This document shows, piece by piece, positions 35,227 to 36,417 of a stretch of DNA of 36,417 nt. Made by a program: the position numbers and the translations under genes. Source of the DNA: Synechococcales cyanobacterium bin59.metabat.ball.084 (GTDB lineage: Bacteria; Cyanobacteriota; Cyanobacteriia; Cyanobacteriales; Chamaesiphonaceae); contig JAAFHZ010000034.1 of the NCBI GenBank assembly GCA_013297675.1, positions 1-36,417 of the forward strand, read 5' to 3'. The notes under the pieces are model-generated. The model was not told the origin of the DNA. It did no database searches and saw only the letters and a list, made by a program, of their open reading frames with translations. Position 1 is the first letter of the stretch. The number at the start of each line of letters is the position of its first letter.

Positions 35227-35409
35227 TAATTACCTTACAACAATCTCAGGCATTAATTTTTCTATCGCTTGCGCAGATGATTTTCGCCAGTCAGGTTGTT
35301 TCCCAGTATTTAATGATAAGTATACCCAGTGAACAAGTACCCTAAAACTCCTCAGTATCAATCTATAATTTAAAATACAAGCTCTTCACTCATCGTAGGC
35401 TAAAAACCG

Positions 35410-35676
35410 ATGGTCGCTCAATTCATGGTTCAACCTTCCGCCCTCATGCGCTCTGGCATCACCATGAACCAGATGGGAGAAGTCTATCTGTTTAAATTCA
35501 ACGACGAGCTGCAATCCAGATTTGAAGATCTTCAGCAGCAAAAAAAACAGCAAAACCTTACTCCTGATGAACAAGCCGAACTGGCTGGAATCTCTGATCT
35601 GTCTAGAATATTCACTTTAATTAATGCCCAGCTCGCAGTCCAAGCCAAATGGTGTCCAACGCAACCAGAAGACTAA
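35410..35676 (+). CDS. small partner gene of the HNH endonuclease
   Basis: An 88-residue soluble, helical protein (MVAQFMVQPSALMRSGITMN at the start, FEDLQQQKKQQNLTPDEQAE in the middle) with no signal. It overlaps the start of the HNH gene by 28 bases, so the two are co-translated. An in-frame ATG at 35425 is an alternative start. I have seen small cyanobacterial genes of this kind before HNH genes, but a function (antitoxin, DNA-binding or none) is not known. Lies inside the interval between miaA copies. Confidence 0.65.
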   Translation: MVAQFMVQPSALMRSGITMNQMGEVYLFKFNDELQSRFEDLQQQKKQQNLTPDEQAELAGISDLSRIFTLINAQLAVQAKWCPTQPED

Positions 35677-36095
35677 TTCGCCAGCGAGCAAAATCGCTCT
35701 GTGAATATTGCCATTCGCCCGAGTACCTTAGCCCTGATCGCTTCACGATCGATCATCTTCTACCCCAATCCTTGGGTGGATCTAATGATGAGATTAATCT
35801 AGCTTTGGCTTGCCACCGCTGCAACACCCGTCATTACAACTTTACCACCGCTATTGATCCCCTAACCCAGGTGACGAGTCCTCTCTATCATCCTCGTCAG
35901 CAGTTGTGGGGAGATCATTTTATCTGGACTGCTGATGGGTTAAGAATTTTAGGTATTACTTCGATCGGTCGAGCCACTTGCCACCGATTAGATCTCAATG
36001 ACGATTTCCATGATGAAGGTGCAATAGTAGATGCTCGTTGGTTTTGGGTTCAAGGTGGTTGGCATCCACCAATAGACGACCCTAAAGAAGTATGA
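35649..36095 (+). CDS. HNH endonuclease
   Basis: A 148-residue nuclease. The zinc-binding cysteines lie in SLCEYCHSPEY and LACHRCNTRHYN. The HNH core is in RFTIDHLLPQSLGGSNDEIN (His in TIDH, Asn in SNDEINLA). The C-terminal half (RILGITSIGRATCHRLDLND and the tail WHPPIDDP) is conserved in cyanobacterial HNH proteins of this size. It may be a homing endonuclease or a defence nuclease. Start at 35649, inside the upstream small gene. Downstream on the opposite strand is the 3' end of the second miaA copy. Confidence 0.85.
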   Translation: MVSNATRRLIRQRAKSLCEYCHSPEYLSPDRFTIDHLLPQSLGGSNDEINLALACHRCNTRHYNFTTAIDPLTQVTSPLYHPRQQLWGDHFIWTADGLRILGITSIGRATCHRLDLNDDFHDEGAIVDARWFWVQGGWHPPIDDPKEV

Positions 36096-36265
36096 TTATT
36101 ACAAATTCCTGACCTAGAAATTTTGTTCCAATTATCATCGCTTACCATGCATTCCTCTTTTAGCAAAGGTGTTGCCAACAAATCGGAGTGTCAGATGCTT
36201 CTGGCAATCATCAAGTCCCTGATATGTCAGAACATCAGTAGTGAATTAAATCATTAATTTTTGAT
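36096..36265. other. spacer between HNH and miaA copy 2
   Basis: 170 bases with no convincing gene. A 36-codon frame at 36147-36257 is the longest. No terminator with a T-tract is seen. Confidence 0.5.
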
Positions 36266-36417
36266 CTACTGGGATTGAGAAATCAAATCGATCGCCTGCT
36301 CCAGCAAATCAGGATCTTCACTATTTAACCAAATAATCTCAGGAATCCCCCGAAACCAAGTGCGCTGGCGTTTAGCAAACTGGCGAGTATGAAGAATAGT
36401 TAACTCGATCGCCTCTG
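36266..36417 (-). CDS. miaA: miaA (copy 2), C-terminal part, 5' end beyond the window
   Basis: The minus frame enters from the right edge and ends at the TAG at 36266-36268. It reads [20 protein letters not shown], then [18 protein letters not shown]. It is likely the intact tRNA dimethylallyltransferase gene, but the catalytic part lies outside. It differs from copy 1 in its last residues (DLISQSQ against ALLS). Confidence 0.85.
   Translation of the reverse strand, partial: EAIELTILHTRQFAKRQRTWFRGIPEIIWLNSEDPDLLEQAIDLISQSQ
36289..36417. repeat. direct repeat, right copy (miaA 3' end)
   Basis: Partner of 34911-35039, offset by exactly 1378 bases. It continues past the window edge. Confidence 0.95.

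Noticed and set aside
35236-35366. Minus frame ending in KQPDWRKSSAQAIEKLMPEI, just upstream of the miaA fragment
   Set aside because: Its composition looks protein-like and it could be the tail of another broken gene, but it has no convincing start and I cannot assign it.
36147-36257. 36-codon plus frame starting MHSSFSKGV
   Set aside because: Short, no ribosome-binding site, no similarity I recognise, and it runs into the miaA 3' region.
1-36417. tRNA genes, rRNA, CRISPR arrays, riboswitches
   Set aside because: I looked for tRNA T-arm patterns, regular spaced repeats and riboswitch-like leaders and found none that hold.

Overview
The window looks like chromosome from a cyanobacterium. 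The palindrome GCGATCGC (the HIP1 motif) and its core CGATCG recur far above chance. Several genes are typically cyanobacterial: the phylloquinone genes menH and menE, the Rubisco regulator rbcR, a thylakoid-lumen-type pentapeptide protein and an OprB-like porin. I cannot name the genus.

Left part (1-8654): a cut-off SpoIIM-like membrane protein, menH-menE, a small outer-membrane barrel that abuts rbcR tail to tail with no spacer, a tRNA nucleotidyltransferase, a membrane protein, purK overlapping a sugar-type ABC permease, and a small conserved protein behind a near-consensus promoter. Middle (8655-22450): a lumenal pentapeptide protein, a 1379-residue secreted serine protease with VWA, Calx-beta and RTX domains, a pair of paralogous exported FG-GAP-like proteins, argJ, a TagA-type glycosyltransferase, a degenerate ADP-ribosylglycohydrolase and a GH116 glucosidase.

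The most striking block is 23261-33457, a zinc-starvation cluster. A plus-strand operon (metal-binding lipoprotein, COG0523 GTPase with a histidine-rich loop, porin, folE) faces a seven-gene minus-strand operon (52-residue protein, GTPase without the CxCC motif, two metallophosphatase-like proteins of which one has lost most ligands, a threonyl-tRNA synthetase, a DUF1636 protein, a second COG0523 GTPase). Both begin at Zur/Fur-type palindromes of the TGATAAT-N-ATTATCA kind. The likely logic is zinc capture, delivery by GTPase chaperones, and provision of dedicated copies of zinc enzymes. COG0523, folE, thrS and Zur are known to be linked; the small protein, the CxCC-less GTPase and the phosphatase pair are the poorly explained parts.

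Right end (33460-36417): an eroded accessory zone. It holds a frameshifted IS4/Tn5-type transposase remnant, a decayed fragment resembling the N-terminus of a type I restriction R subunit, a Uma2 nuclease, and an HNH endonuclease with a small partner gene. The last two lie between two copies of the 3' end of miaA that are 128/129 identical over the stretch visible, which suggests a mobile cassette or a recent duplication.
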